Origin: Rotaria sordida
Lineage: Eukaryota > Rotifera > Eurotatoria > Philodinida > Philodinidae
NCBI GenBank assembly: GCA_905250125.1
Contig: CAJNOL010000811.1
Location: 1 to 64,000 of the forward strand
Direction: 5' to 3'
Length of the DNA stretch: 64,000 bases
The position numbers and the translations under genes were made by a program. This document shows, piece after piece, positions 35,636 to 50,500 of this stretch. How positions within the stretch are numbered: the first letter of the stretch is position 1; each line of letters starts with the position of its first letter. The notes beneath the pieces are model-generated. The model did not search any database. It was not told the origin of the DNA and worked only from the letters and a program-made list of their open reading frames with translations.

Positions 35636-37421
35636 CTAATGAGATTTAGTTGATGATGAATTTTCTAATGTTCGTTCAACATATTTATAGAGAGTATTAA
35701 TTCGAGTAATGATTTGAACGAGAATATCATTGGTTATTGTTGAACTAAATACCTATAGATAAAAAAAAAAGATTTTAATTTTTGTTTGTATCAAGTTTTT
35801 TTTTTCTTTACTTTCATCCAATGAATATGTTCATCTTCATTTGTTACACCTGGTATATCCAAAACATAAGTTTTAATTACAAGATAAATAATAGCAATTG
35901 CAATATGTTGTGGTGAAAAATCTTTAATTAATGTATAATCATAATATGTATCTTGTAGAATAGACATAGCAATATCAATTAAATTAATATTATTTTTAAT
36001 TGGTGTTGATGGTGTTATTGTCATCCATTTACTTAATGTATCAAAATAATGAAGAAGATATTTATTTGGATGATTAAATTGAAAATGAAAACCAAGTATA
36101 CGAATTAAAAATAATTCACAATCTACTAATGTATTACGTAAACGATAATATTCATTTGATATACGTAAATGTGGTCGATTTGGATGAAGTGTTCTAAAAA
36201 GATTTTAAAAAAAATGAATAAAAAGTTTCAGCAACGATATCATATAGTTCAAGCGCCGCACAGACGCGACAATAGTTCTGACGAGTTTATGTTTCAAAAT
36301 GTTGACAAATTGTCAGCTTTATATTTTTTAATATGTGTGTAAGATTATTATCAATTGTCTTTATTCGTGATGAATAATAAATGAATTAAATTCAAATGAG
36401 CCTTTGAAATTTCATTAACTTAGACATTCATATAACAGATAGATACTTATTTGTCTCTTTCATTAAAGTATCGTTTCTAGTTCTATGCTAGTTAGAATGA
36501 AATAGCAGTAGAGTCTGTCGATTGATCCCGGTCAAGTCCGTGTCTGAAATGTTTCTGTCAACCAGATTCGAAAATTTTGAATCCGATGGCCTTTAGTCGT
36601 CTGAAAAATGTGTAGGGTGTATTAGTCACTGAATGTAAAACAAAATGAAAAAAAAGTATCTGATATTGTCGGTGCGATTATCCGATTTCGATTAGAAACT
36701 TTCATTGAGAGTATCAACGTACGGTTCGACCGGGTCCGAAAAAGTTTGATCAACTGGATTTGGGTCTGAATTCGAGAAGTTTTAATCAACCAGATTATAC
36801 TCTAAAAATGAATTTCTGTTGCGGAACCTAAAATGATTCTTCCTGTAGATACCAACTCGGAACTTTTTTTTTGGTGTCTTATCAAACCCAACAAGATTCC
36901 GTATGAAAAGCACAAAATCTTCTTCACTTCACGGATCCTTCGAAACTTCGAGTTTATTTTCATGACATATCAAAAGAGACATTCTCCATTAATAAAAGAT
37001 GTTTCAATTTTTCGCTTTAATATGAACATGCATGTCGTTTATTATTTTGTGAAACATACCTATGTGTAACATTGATTAAATCTCGAATTTTGACATGTTC
37101 TTCTTCATATTTACTTGCTAATGATAAAGCTGTTGCTGCTAAAGTCTATAGAATAAACTTAAAAATAATACTATAAAACATTTCAAACTTACATATTGAT
37201 CAAAATCTGATTTTTCAAGATAACGAGAACATTTATGATAAATGACAGCAGCTGATGCTGTTGTTACAATACTTAATCGAAGTTTAGCCGCTAAATAAAA
37301 TCAAAAACAAGATTTTTTCATAATAAATAACATCTTATAATTATTTACCACATTCAAACATATAACTTATAATGATATAGCGTTTTTTTTCATCATCAGT
37401 TATCGTTGATAATGATGTCAT
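35636..37421 (-). CDS. CCNQ: cyclin-Q (CDK10-activating cyclin, FAM58 family)
   Basis: Exons 37349-37421, 37193-37290, 37060-37145, 35812-36193 and 35636-35752 join to 756 bases, 251 residues, close to the 248 of the human protein. The first cyclin fold reads AAKLRLSIVTTASAAVIYHK, then FDQYTLAATALSLASKYEEE. Next come NEYYRLRNTLVDCELFLIRI and LGFHFQFNHPNKYLLHYFDT. The second fold follows (FSPQHIAIAIIYLVIKTYVL). This pattern is that of cyclin-Q, the partner that activates CDK10. No destruction box is obvious. An 866 bp intron (36194-37059) interrupts the first cyclin fold; the others are about 50-60 bp. THOC1 lies 235 bp upstream on the same strand. Confidence 0.88.
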
Positions 37422-37656
37422 TTTATTTAATCTAAAACTCAATAACTCACACAAAACAAGATTAGACCGATCATCAAATGAATTTTTTTTTTCTTTATAG
37501 AAAAACTTTTAGTAATGATAAATAATATTGAATTTAAAGAAAAGACTTAATTTGATTTGTTTCTCTTTCATTTAAATTCTTTTAGTAAAAATACAAGAAC
37601 ATATTGTACCGTCTTGAAACAAGGAAAAAGAAAATTAACAAAAAAAAAGCATGAGA

Positions 37657-40600
37657 TTATTTGGTTGTCCGTTTTGTTGATGAAAATCGTCTTTCACGAT
37701 TATCATCATCATCATCTTCTTCGACTTTAGGTATCGAAGGTGTTGTTGTTGTTGTTGTTTCGTCTTCAATTTCTTGATCAGTATTCGTTGTTTCATCTGT
37801 ACTTGGTGGATTTTCAAGTGGTTCATCATCCATTGTTGTATCTTCTTCATCATCTACAGTATTTGTTGTTGATGTTGCTGGTGGAGGTGTTGGAGCAGCT
37901 AATGTCATTGGTGTTGTTGTTGTTGTTGATAATGTTATATATTCACGTCGAATTTTTTCACATGTTGAAACAAGAAATTGTGCCATACTTGGTACTGTTT
38001 GAGTATTATGAACAAAAAAATATGGTGATTGACGTGCTAATAAACGTAATGCACGCCAAATAAGTGATGGATCTTGTTGTAAAAGTTTTTCACGTTCTTT
38101 TTCAAGTTCTTTTGTTGGTTGTTCTTTATTATCATTAGAATCATTTGTTGATACTTTTAATGAAACTGTTTGAAGTTGTTCAATAATTGGTTCAAAAAAT
38201 TCACGAATAGATGGAATAAATTGTTGACTGGAACTTCTTAATTCTTCAAAATTCATTGCACGACGTTTTGATGCTTGTTGTATGGATTGTCTAAGAAACA
38301 AAAAAATAATAATAATAATAAAATAAATAAAAGTAAAGGAGAGAAGCGCATAAAAAGTTAGATCAGTTCACTAATACTTTTCTTGACTAACTTCATTGAA
38401 CCATATATCAACGGAGTTAATCCAGAAAGTACTAATGGGACGATTTCATTTTTTATGCATCCCTCTTCTTTAATTATTAGATAAATATTGCTTTTTTTTT
38501 ATTACCGAATATTATCAGATAATCGATATGGTGCATAAGTGTGACTGGAATTTTTTTTCTGAAAATTAAGTTTAGGTTTGGAAAAATCTGGACAACCGTT
38601 ATTTTTCCAAAGATTCCACATTTCTTCTCGTTTGAGTATATTCTAAATATTGAAATAGATATTATTTATTTTTCATTAAATTAATAAAATTTAATTCTCA
38701 AACCTGAATACAAATAGTAAATACATCAGCATTTGTTCCAGTTTGTTTTAATAACTATAAAGAAAAAAAAAAAGAAAAACAAATATTTAATTAAAATAAA
38801 AGTAATCTTATTTTTTTAAATTTACATCATTAATTTGATTTGTTGTCTTTTTAATCCATTGAGATTGTTCTTCATTAAGTGTTTGTTGTGGTTGTTTGAA
38901 TTTTACAGGTAAAACAAGATATTGAAATATAATAAGAAATTGAACAAGTATATTTTGTCGAAATGTTACATCATTCAATTGTAGTTCTAATAACTATAAC
39001 ATAGAAACTTTCAATGTAGTAAAATAAACTTTGAATTACTGTAGCCAAAAATATTCGAGTAAATGTTATTTTAATCTGATACTACTACAGTTCAATTTTA
39101 TTCTAGTACTCAAATACCATATGCAAATATTATGAAAGCTCATAAAATCAAATTTCGATAGAGACAGATTGTTCATTGAGTTTCTTTCTGATTTTTCTTA
39201 ATCTCAATGCAACCTATTCATATATTATACAAAAAATCAAATAAGATCAGGGACGCATACTTTCAGTTTACTGATTTTCAATGTCACCGTCTCAATGTAG
39301 TTGTTACATATTGGCACTAGTGTTCACTGAAGCATTAGAACATACCGAAAAATTACTAATTCGTACCGAACTCAAACACACATTGTTTGGACTCGATGCA
39401 TGTCTATACACATTATAATAAATCTCAAATGATATATTATCTAATATTGTTCCATGCATATAATCTATCTCTTTTTTTGCATTTTATATGAATTACTAAC
39501 TTTTTCACTTGTTAAATATTTTGCAAAGAATGTTTCATCTAATGAAGCAACAGGTTTAACATTATCTAATTGACTATTTGTAAAAACATCAAGTACTTGA
39601 TTTGTATTCTAAAGAGAAAATTTTCATTATAAAAAAAACAAAAGATTCTGATGAATATAACATACATGTACAAAAGTATTCCATGACGTTCGTTCCCATA
39701 GTTGAAAAGGTTTTGAAAAAAAATCTTGTAATATCCAAAAATTAGTATAAAATTCAGCTGAACTTTTTTGATGTCTATAATAATAAGAAAAAAACGACAT
39801 AAAAAATAGAAATTTCTATTTAATAATGACTTACAAATCATGAATTTCACCATCTTCATCGACTTCCATCTTTTTTTCTTTCTATCAAACGTATAATAAA
39901 ATTTTAAAAAAATGAATCAAAATATTTTTCTAACAAACTTCTGGTTCTTCTATTGGTGTCATTGGTTGTTTAGGTTTAGTAAGTTTTGTAACATTTTCCG
40001 TATTAAAATGACCTATTTGATTCAAACCTAAATAAAAAAAAACAAAAGAATTATTAATTGTTTCAAAAAAAAAAAACAAATCATATTATTCGTACCAGAT
40101 TTTTCATTAAGCGGAAAAAGTTGTGCTAAAAATGTCAAAATACGTCCGGAAAAGACAGTTTTTTGAGTTTTTGATAAACGTTTTAATAGATCTAAAAGTA
40201 TTCAATGTATTTTAACAAGCTTTTCTTATAAATACAAAATAGATTTATTTACCATTGCACATTCTTAAAAGTACATTTTTAACAGATTGAAAAAAGATTG
40301 GCTAAAAAAGTAAATAATTTTATAATAAAAATAATCATTTCATAGAAATAATAACATACTGATCGCCATATTGAAGCTTTTTCTTCCATAACAACAAATA
40401 TTCGTTCACTGATATCAATTGTTGTATAAGTAAATAAATCATTGAATAGATAAACAGGCATTGTTGCTGCAGCAAGTTCTTAAAAGAAGATACAAAAATA
40501 ATTTCAAAAAAAAACTACATGAAACTTTTTCTAACCATTATGAACAGCATCGATAGCAAATCCAATTAAATTTCGAACATTTGTTAAGAATTGATCAGTA

Positions 40601-41177
40601 ACAAATGTTGAAGTTTCCATATCATCAAGATTTGTACCATGTGTTGTTTCAAATTGTTGTTCCTATAAAAGAATTTATTAAATAAAACTAATGAATTGAT
40701 CATTCTTACCATAAGACCGAAGAGAACAGATCGAAATGCATGTTCAACTGCTGTACGATATTCTGGTGAGTTATTTCTGTTCAAAAGAAAAGATTAAAAT
40801 TCTAAGTATTAAGATAAAAAATATTTCAATGCTATATTAATCATTATATATGAGATCAAAATATTTTATTAGGTGAATTAAATACAAAAAAAAAAAGAAA
40901 AATAAATTTCTAAAGAAATATGATATCGAATTTTAAGTTATGTATTTTTCTCACGAAAGTATCTCTTCAGATATCAAATTGTTGTAAAATTATCTTTTAA
41001 AATGCATTTACTTACTTATTAATAACTTCACGAATTTTTTGAGTATTCCACTCCGATTTCTTAAGATCAGTCTATTAAAACAAATAAATTATCTTTTATT
41101 ATTTTTCAAATATCAAATCTTTTTACTTCGACATTTTGTCTAATAAATTCAAATGATGATGACATTTTTTCAATCAT
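37657..41177 (-). CDS. THOC1: THO complex subunit 1 (mRNA export/transcription coupling)
   Basis: About fifteen small exons give roughly 635 residues. Family blocks in order: [43 protein letters not shown], then [36 protein letters not shown] and [20 protein letters not shown]. These match the elf1/THOC1 core that scaffolds the THO complex in the nucleus, coupling transcription to mRNP packaging and export. The C-terminal death domain of vertebrate THOC1 is not seen; instead the last 110 residues are Thr/Pro/Asp/Glu-rich low complexity ending in a basic [11 protein letters not shown] tail. An alternative start at the Met four codons on (MSSSFEF) is equally plausible. An intron of about 500 bp (39001-39500) is the largest. 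AP-3 delta ends 378 bp upstream. Confidence 0.88.
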
Positions 41178-41554
41178 CTGAAAAAAAAATCGATAATGAT
41201 TAAATATATATTCGTCATTAAGTATTACACATAATAATCATGGAAATGGAATAATTAATTTTAAAAAAAAAACATACACATACAAATTGACTACAATCAT
41301 TCGGCACAAGAAAATATTTCGATATTCACGTAGGAATTTGTTTGTGTGGCAGAAAATTAAATATGCTTAGTCTGTTTGTCTCTATCTGATACATAAAGAT
41401 ATTGCTTTGTATATTAACGGTAAAAATTACTGTTTTAAAATCAATATTGTCTACGAGAAAGAAAAAAAAAAGAAGGATTAAAAATAATACATGGAATGCA
41501 ACGAAAGAAGAAAAACAAAAGACATGACTAAGAACAAAACAAAAAAAGATATTA

Positions 41555-44500
41555 TCATTTGATAAAATTTTTTATTTCTTCCATTAAATTAGATAGAAAA
41601 TGTGTTTCAGTTGATTTACCATTAATTGAAATACCATTTTGAGAATTCTTTAAAAGTAAAAACAAACAAAAAAAAATAAAGTATATCTTTTATTCAAAAA
41701 TAAATATTAATACATACAGTTGATTTAAATAGAAAAGCAATTGGATGTCCAAGAATTGTTTCTGAATATAATGATGTAGCTGAATTAATTTTATCAACAA
41801 CTGAAATAATAAAGATAGATGATATTTATTCTTTAGAATCAATTTAACTTACCAGTTAATCGATATGTTTGACAAATTGTATTAATTAATGATGAAAAAT
41901 CTTGACTAGATGATGAAATACTAATATTCGATTGACTTGTTAAAGTACCTGAGCTCATTAACTCAGCAAAGGCATCACTTAAAAACAAAACAAAGTTTTA
42001 TATTTAACACAACAGGAAGGAACATAAAGATCATCTTCAGTTTCTCTCCATTCCATAGTTTATCTAATGCAAAATTTCATGAGAAATCGTTCACAGTTTT
42101 TTATGCTGATTCCAAATATATTATTTGTTTTGACGCAAACTCTACTTTTTACAATCGAAACTTGTCAAAGATCGGTGAAAAAAGTTTTACCAGAGAATAA
42201 TCATATGATGCATTGTTGATTGACATAGTTTTCAGTTGAAAATGTCCTAGTATCAGAAAATTTATAATCAATAATTTAAGCGAAAATGAGTCTGGATCCT
42301 TCAGAAATCCTTTTATTTTGTTACTAAAAGATGTCTTATCAAATTCTGCATTAGCTAAACTATAAATGAAGGAAAATTGACATGATGGCTTTTTAGCGCC
42401 TCTGTACTTTTTAAAAATGAAAAAAATTATTCTTACGGATCAAGAGATTTTTTTCGTAAATATTGTGAACAAGGTAAATCAAGTTTAAATTCAATTGTAT
42501 CTGTTTGGATTTCATTCGATGATTTCTAAATAAATATATCAAAAGAATTCTTTGAAAAACTATTCGTTTTTTTTTAAATTCTTACATTTATTGAATAAGT
42601 TAATGTAGTTTTTAATTTTTGTTGAAATGATATATCATTAATAGCAAAATAAATATGTATATAATTTTGTGAATATGGAAAAAGACTTATTGATGGAAAT
42701 GAGACATGATTTGCACTTGTTGTATTGAGTAATTTTGAACTTAAACTATCAATAACATGAATATCAATATGATCAATTATGGATGATGTACGATTTTTTA
42801 ATAAAAATGTTACATCTAATTGAGCAGTTGATGGTGTTGGAATGATGGAAGTTTCCTATAAATAATCAGATTTTAATTCGATTGATATTATAAAACTTCA
42901 TTAAAATTCATCGAGACTAAAATGTTTCTTGTTATGATATTCTTAACAATGTTAAAATCGCAACCCCTCACTTTGTGCTCTTTAAAATGACATTGTTAAA
43001 AAATAGCTTCTAGAATCTGAAAACAACCGTGCCGGTTTTTTTAGAAATCTTGGCAAAAGAAAACTCTATTGACTATTAAAGCCACTATCTGGAATTTGAG
43101 CTAAGTGCTTAACATTGCTGTTAAACTTTTTTTCACAACTTTATATGTTATATAGATGACGATCTTGTAATCTCTCTCTTTTCCTCTCTAGTCAAATATA
43201 TAAAAGTTGCTGTTTTTTTTCCTACATAAAATTAAAGGAGATCCTAGCAGACAAAAGTCTGTCATCAAGTATCTGATCACTTGGATGATATTTCAGAAAG
43301 TTTCAGCTAGATTAACTGAATACTAAGAAGTCGATGTTTGTATGTCAATGAGAAATAGAGAGTAGACGCTATTGTTGTGAGCTAGAGTTTATTGTAATAA
43401 TCAACAGTATACATCTTAATGCGAAATGATTTAATTCAGGATACTTCATAGAGAAAATGAAAATTTGTTGAAAGCTATTTCGAAATTATGATTATGTAAG
43501 TAATTTAAAGCTAACTAGAAGAAAAGCTTGATAAGCTAGATTGTCAATGATTATATGTTGTCGGTCTCAAATGTTTTGAATTAGTAAAATTTATGATAGT
43601 TAGAGAGCTGCGTGCCCATGTTTTCGTGGATTCCACTAGAGATGTGCGAGACCGGAACTACGAGAACAAAAATTGTGCTAATCGAAGGTAAAGATTATAA
43701 TTAAATATTCTATGGTTTTAAGTGAATTATCTTATAAATCATATCAATCAGAATATAGTTCCAAAGAGATGGCCCAAAAAAGTGTTAGTTATCGACTAAG
43801 TAAATCAAAAAACTAGTATTGAAGAATTTTTTTTTAGACGTGATACGAATAAATTCTGGAATAGTTTTCTTTAGACTAAGACCAAAACAAATGTGATCTC
43901 GCACATCTCTAACCCCGACAATAGGCAAAACTTTGAATCTAAATCCTACCGGATCTGGAAGGACCTGCAGCTCTTCCATCATAGTATGTGTTCTCAACGA
44001 ATACTTAGGTTTTGACTTTTAGCATTTATCATCGAACCGAAAAAGTAATAATTTCAATAGAATATGGCTTTTATAGAATTGTTGTCTTTCTATTTCTTAT
44101 TGTCGCCAATAAATATTATGGCAAGTCTTCAGTAAAGAGTTTTATCAAATTTGTGATTCAAAATGAACAGAAATGTGAAAATATTCATTTCTAACGAAGA
44201 ATGATTATGCTTACAATTGTTAAATAATCAGATTCAGCTGCTAGTTTGTAGACATTTTGTTCATTATATTGTTGATTGGATGTACTTGTTGGATTAATAT
44301 CATCGCTCATCATATCGAATAGAAGTGGTGCCGAATTATCATTATTTGTTGATTTTTTTTCTTTAGTTTTCTTTTTCTTTGGTTTTGCTTCGGTAGTTGT
44401 AGTAGTAGGAGGAGGAGGAGGAGGAGCAGCAGCTGTTGTGTTACTTGGTGATGGTACAACACTTTCTTTTTCATCATCAGCAGGTGATAATAATTCTTTA

Positions 44501-47500
44501 TAATCACTGCGTTCTCGTTTACTTTTAGATTTAGATGTCGATGATTTTTCTTCTTTTTCAATTGCTTTCTTTTTCTTTGGTTTTTTTTGTTTTTCCATTA
44601 TTGTCGGTGGATTTTCAACTGGTTTTGCAATTGGTTCTTGTATTTCTGTTGGTGGTGTTGACATTTTTTGTAGAGGTTTTTCATCTAAATCAATATTAAG
44701 TGCTCGATGTGGATCATATTTTTTATTTTTTCCAACAGGTTGATCATTTTCGTTATCTTCATTACCACTTTCTGTTACACCTTCAGGTAATTCTCCACCA
44801 CGTGTTACTTTAATTGTTGGATATAAATCATCATCATTATCATCAACTGTTGTAAGTTCTGAGTTTTTCGATGTTTTCTTTCCTTTTTTTGATGATCCAC
44901 TATCTGATTTGGATTTTTTCTTTAAACGTCGATTTTCTTCATCAATTTTTGCTTGACGATATAATTGATCCGCCAGTGATAATTGTAAATTTGCAGGAAT
45001 AGTTCCTTTTGATGATGTGACTTGAGAACGATCAGCATTATTTGGAAGAGTTGAAGATACTTCAGTCTAGAAATAGAAAAAAAAAAGAAATTAAGTTCGT
45101 TTAATAAAAAAAAAAAAAAAGATCTTCAAATACAACATACTTTTTGTAATGATTTAATTTTTGTTGAATCTTTTATATAGAATGGATTCATTTTTTCGCT
45201 TTGTTTTCTTTTTTCACGTTGTTCTTCTATTTCTTCAGTACTTGGTTCAACATAATTTTTTGTTCTATTAGAATCTGATTGATCTCCACTATATGAATCA
45301 AGATTACTTCCATGGTAATAATTTTCTGTATTATCACCAGAAAATAAACTTTGATTATGTGTATTATCAAAATGTCTAGGTTTTATTTCGGATTCTTCAT
45401 CACTTTCCGATGGTGGATCATTTATCCATGCATCCAAATCCAAACTAAAATAATTATACAACAAAATTAAATTTCAAAAATTTCATATGTATATATATAT
45501 ATATTTACCCATTTGGTATAGCAACTTTTCGTTGAGCTTTAGCAGCAACTGGATTAAGAACACCATCAAAAAGACCTGATAATTCATTAACATTAAATTC
45601 ATGTTTTTCAAGTAATTTTAATACTGATTTAAGAATATTTAAAATTACACTTGCCTAAATAAATAAATGATATTTTTTTTTTGCTTATTTCTTCTTTATT
45701 TTTAAATAAATTACATACCCGTTCTTGTGCTTCAACATCACCACTTGATAAAAATACAGACATTTTATCAATTGACATTGAAATAAGTTCTTTAATTATT
45801 GTTTCATTATTATTTAATGTTATTATTATATATGTTATTATTTTAAGAATATTTTGATAATAAACAGATTGAATATGACCAGGAAATAATGTAATTTTTG
45901 TATTAAGCATTGATTCAAGAGTTTTTTGTGGATCTTTTAAATATCTTTAAAATAATAGAAAATATTTTTTTTATAATTTCATAAATTTTTTTGTTTCATT
46001 ATAAATACTTACGAACTAAATTCACCACAAATCCATGCAGCTGCATATAAAACTTCAGCAATATTTGAAGAATTTGAACCAACAATAAAAACATGAGCAT
46101 TTTCAAGAAGAACAGCCTAAAATAATTTTATTACAAAAGATGAATAAAAAAAAAAGTCTATACGAAATTTTACCATTTGATGACAAGCAAATTCTCGAAT
46201 TGATTCAACACGAACAGCAACATCAAGTAATTGTAATGAAATAAGACTACCATGTTTTGTACCTTCAAGACGAGTCAATTCGACCAAAATACTTACATAC
46301 CTATATAGATAAATAATTTTTTATCACAACAAAGAAGATATATATATATGTAAAACAAACCATTCAAAATTTGTTATATGTTGATAATCATTTTGACTAC
46401 AAATATCAATTATTTTAGATAATAATTCATCTCGATAATGTGTTCCTTCAGCTTTATTCATATGAACCATTAATTTACGTGCAACTTCCATTAGATTTTT
46501 TTTTGATACCTAATTAAATAAATAATCATAAAGAGTCTTTCATAAGCTTCGGATCTCAATGAAAATTAGTTTATATGTAAATAAAGAGTGATTCCTATTC
46601 AACTATATCTATATGAGTTTCGAGTACTTAGGACAATATTTTAAATGACATATTATCTGATAGCATTATCTCTTTTAAGAATAATGATATAAATAGAAGA
46701 AATGGGATAATTAGAGTGTGGGTACAGAGGATAGTCACATCCGCATCTTAGACACTATGTATAATTGTATTACGTTACATACGATGAATTTATAGTTTAT
46801 TAAAACTTCTCAAAAAAAAAATACTGGTTGATTTTGAGATTTTAATTATCACATTTCTTCCATTTATATCACTATTATTAAACGCGATAATGTACTATTT
46901 AAAACATCGTCCTAAATACTCGAAGCTCATATAGATACAGTTGGGTAGAAATCAGTCTTTTTATTTACATATAAACTAATTTCCGTTGAGGCCTAGAATT
47001 TATGGGATGCTCTTTATCTTTATTAATTTCTCAATAAAATATTCTTTGTTTTGTTTTTACCATTCCTGATAGAAGATCAAGTGCTCGTAAACGAATCGAT
47101 TCATCTTTATCATCAAGACATTGCATAATTAAATCATGATGTGCTTGTACACTTTTTGGATGTGTTTGTAAAATTTTTGACATAGCAAGTAAACCAAGAT
47201 ATTTTACTAAATAAATATATTTTATTTAATTAATTGATTAATTTCAATTTTATTTCTTACAATTTTGATCTGAATCTTCAATAAGTATACGAAGTTTTTG
47301 TACACATAATTGAATAGAAGCATTATGATTTGGTAAACCAGATGAAATTGAAACAAGAACTTTCAAGATGAAAAAGAAAAGAAAAAATCATAAATTTAAT
47401 CATGATTTATTATTATTGCTTTACCAGCAATTACAGTATTAATACACTCATAAAGTAAAGACATTGCTGATGTACTATGAATTAAATTTGTCAATGGTTC

Positions 47501-50500
47501 AATTAATTTTCTACCTAATCTTGGTTCTAATGGTGTTAATGCACCAAACTAAAAAAAAAAATTTCATTATTTAAAAACAAAAAAAGGTAAAAATTTTTAT
47601 TTATTTTTATACCAATTTAATAATTTTAATTAATACCCAATTATTTGCTGATGTTGTCATAAGACGAAAAAAGATTGGTGCTAATGCAAGATAATTTTTT
47701 GGATTACGTCTTGCTAATTCACAAATAACATTAACAGCTGCTGCTTGTACACCTGACGAACAAAAACAAAAAATCAATAATATTAAATTTTAGATTTCAA
47801 TTTTATTTCTTTTAATTATCAATTAATAAAAACCTGGATCAGGATCTTCAAGTTTTTCACGTAAACGTGGAAATGCTGGTTTAAGTGCATCAGGATTATT
47901 TAAAAATACTTTATATAAAAGTAGAACTGCTCGTTTACGAATATATGGTTTCGTTGATGTCATCTTAATTGAATTAAAATTTATTTACATATAACCAAAA
48001 AAAAAAAACAAAATAGATTTATGTCTCTTACAAGACTCATTATATCATTTGCTAAATCTCGTGCAAGATCAGCATTAATAAAACATGAAAGGCCACTCAT
48101 AGCAATTCCAGCTTCATACATAGATGAACTATTCAAATCCTACGAATAATAGTTTTATTATGAAAAATAAAAAATAAAAAAAAACAAAAAAATTTACTTT
48201 TCGAATCATATTTGTTGTTAACATTACTACATCAGTTCCTTCGTGAAAACTTTGTGAAGCAGCTAAATAACCAATTCGCTAAAATTACAGTGACATATGT
48301 TTTCAATGAAAATAGAAATAAGTTCATATTATCTTATTCGTATTTTCTGAAAAACGTTATTAAATTATAAATATCTATTTTTTAGGTCAGTGCTGTCAGA
48401 TAAATTTTTTCGAAATCCTATTACGAAGTTTCATGATTTCAAACAGAGATTTTGAATAATACAAATTAAAAAATCTCGATCTGAATAATGATCATTCAAA
48501 ATCGCAAAGTCTGATAAACTGTACTCGAAGATCATAGTTAATTCTTCTTTAACTATACATGTTATTCATGTTCATTGGTGTTGGTTTTTCTATAAATTAA
48601 AATCAAAATTTATCGACAAATTCAACTCGTCTCATACAGAAAAATAAAAATATAAACGTTATCTTTTTAAATGATGAAATAACACTGACGAAGAAATCAT
48701 TCTAACTTAAAAATCGCTTTTGAGTTTGGGCTCTATGCATAAGGACGTCTCGACCATCTCTAAAGAGTTCTAGCTATTTTACTGAAATCTTGCCCATAAA
48801 TAAGCATACTTGTAAGGTGCCGATAATTCGAACTTCAATTAAAATTTTTTTTTTGTCTTGTTTACACGTGGTTTGGTAGAAGATGAATTACTGATCACAA
48901 TAAAGCTAGCTTTTAGCGTTAATAGACGCTCTGTTAAATTGATTTTAAACCCAAAAACCTTTTGATAGTGGCGCCTCGAACTGTGCTTACCGCAATACCT
49001 ATAGGTAGTTTTTGCAAACCTATCTAGTGTTTATAGTTAAGCGAGGAAGTCAAGCGTTGCATCCCGTTTGTTTTGTCGTGACACAAGTCACAAAGGTACG
49101 GATTAATTTTTGTGTTATTTTGTTCTTTTTTTGAGTAATCGTATTTACTGAAGGACCATAGCCTTTTTAACCGATATTCAGTGGTTTTCGAGTTCACATC
49201 AGACTTTTATCAGAAAAATAAATACAGATTTGAAATCAGTGCAAAAAATTGAGTCAATTTGGCAAATTACATTTTTCAGGTTTCAGAGTCAGAGAATTAT
49301 AATTTATGTGTTAGCATCAAAAATGAAAGTTATCAAATTGACTCGAAAAATATTTTCTTTGATTCAGTTTTTTTTATGTTGATTTCGAATCTGTTATTTG
49401 AATTTCGGAGAAAAAGTTTAATTTAAATTCGACAATCATTGAATACTCGCCAAAAAATTCTATGGTTCTTATACAAATAAGATTTCTCAGCAAGAGAACA
49501 AAATAAAAAGAAAAGTGATGCGTACTTTTCTGATGAATCTAACGAGATATAATGTCTGGTACCCTCGCTTAACCAAAAATACTAGATAGATTTATAAAAA
49601 CAACCTATAGGTATTGCAGTGAGCACAACTCGAAGCGCGACTATCAAAAGACTTTTAGATTTAAAATTGGTTTAATAGAGCCTCCATTAACAATAAGAAT
49701 TAGGTTTTTTTGTGATTAATAGTTTACGCTCTATCACCCATGTGTAGAAAAAAAGACAAAAACAAATTTACTAGAAGTTCGAATCGCCTACACCTTAACT
49801 ATAATGTCGCGAAAATTTCAATTCAAACGAATGATTCGTTCGTAGAAAAAGGAGTGGCTTTTGAATATTCAATATCTCGTAAAGGAAACATTCTTTTGAA
49901 CTAAAATTTTTAGAACATTCTAATTACAAATACGCCTACTTGTGGACAAAATTTCAGGTCAGTATATTTTCATTCAATTTCTTTGTATATATAGTGTTAT
50001 AGATTAAAATTTTAGTTAATATACTATAACTTTGTAGGAAGGCTTAGGGGCTCTTATCATTTTAAAGTTTTCAACATCTCATGGGAATCTAACTTATACA
50101 TAGAATTCAAATTTAAAAGCGATTTTTTAATTAGAAAGATTTCTTCATGAGAACCATCGTTTCTATTGTGATTGATATATTCTTCTATCTGTAATTTCTT
50201 GTTCATTTCCGATGTGATTATTTTGTTCCTCTTTCTTAAATTCATTTCCGTTATTTTTGTCTTGTATTATAAAGAAAATACAAAAAAAAAATTAAAACAT
50301 ACTTTAAATGTAAATTTATTTGAACTCATTACTTCAATAATATTAAATGAACTCCATGATATATCATAACCAAGCATTTGAAGCTTAAACAAAAGAAAAA
50401 AAAATTTTTCATAAAATTATTTTTCTATATGTACAAATTTCATACATAAGTTAATTTATTAACAGCATTTGCTTTAATTGCCATATTATCTTGTTTAAGT

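Noticed and set aside
37740-38063. Plus-strand Leu-rich 107-residue frame
   Set aside because: Antisense of the Thr/Asp/Glu-rich end of THOC1.
44276-44561. Plus-strand Val/Gly-rich frame and a second minus-strand frame
   Set aside because: Shadows of the Lys/Glu-rich hinge of AP-3 delta.
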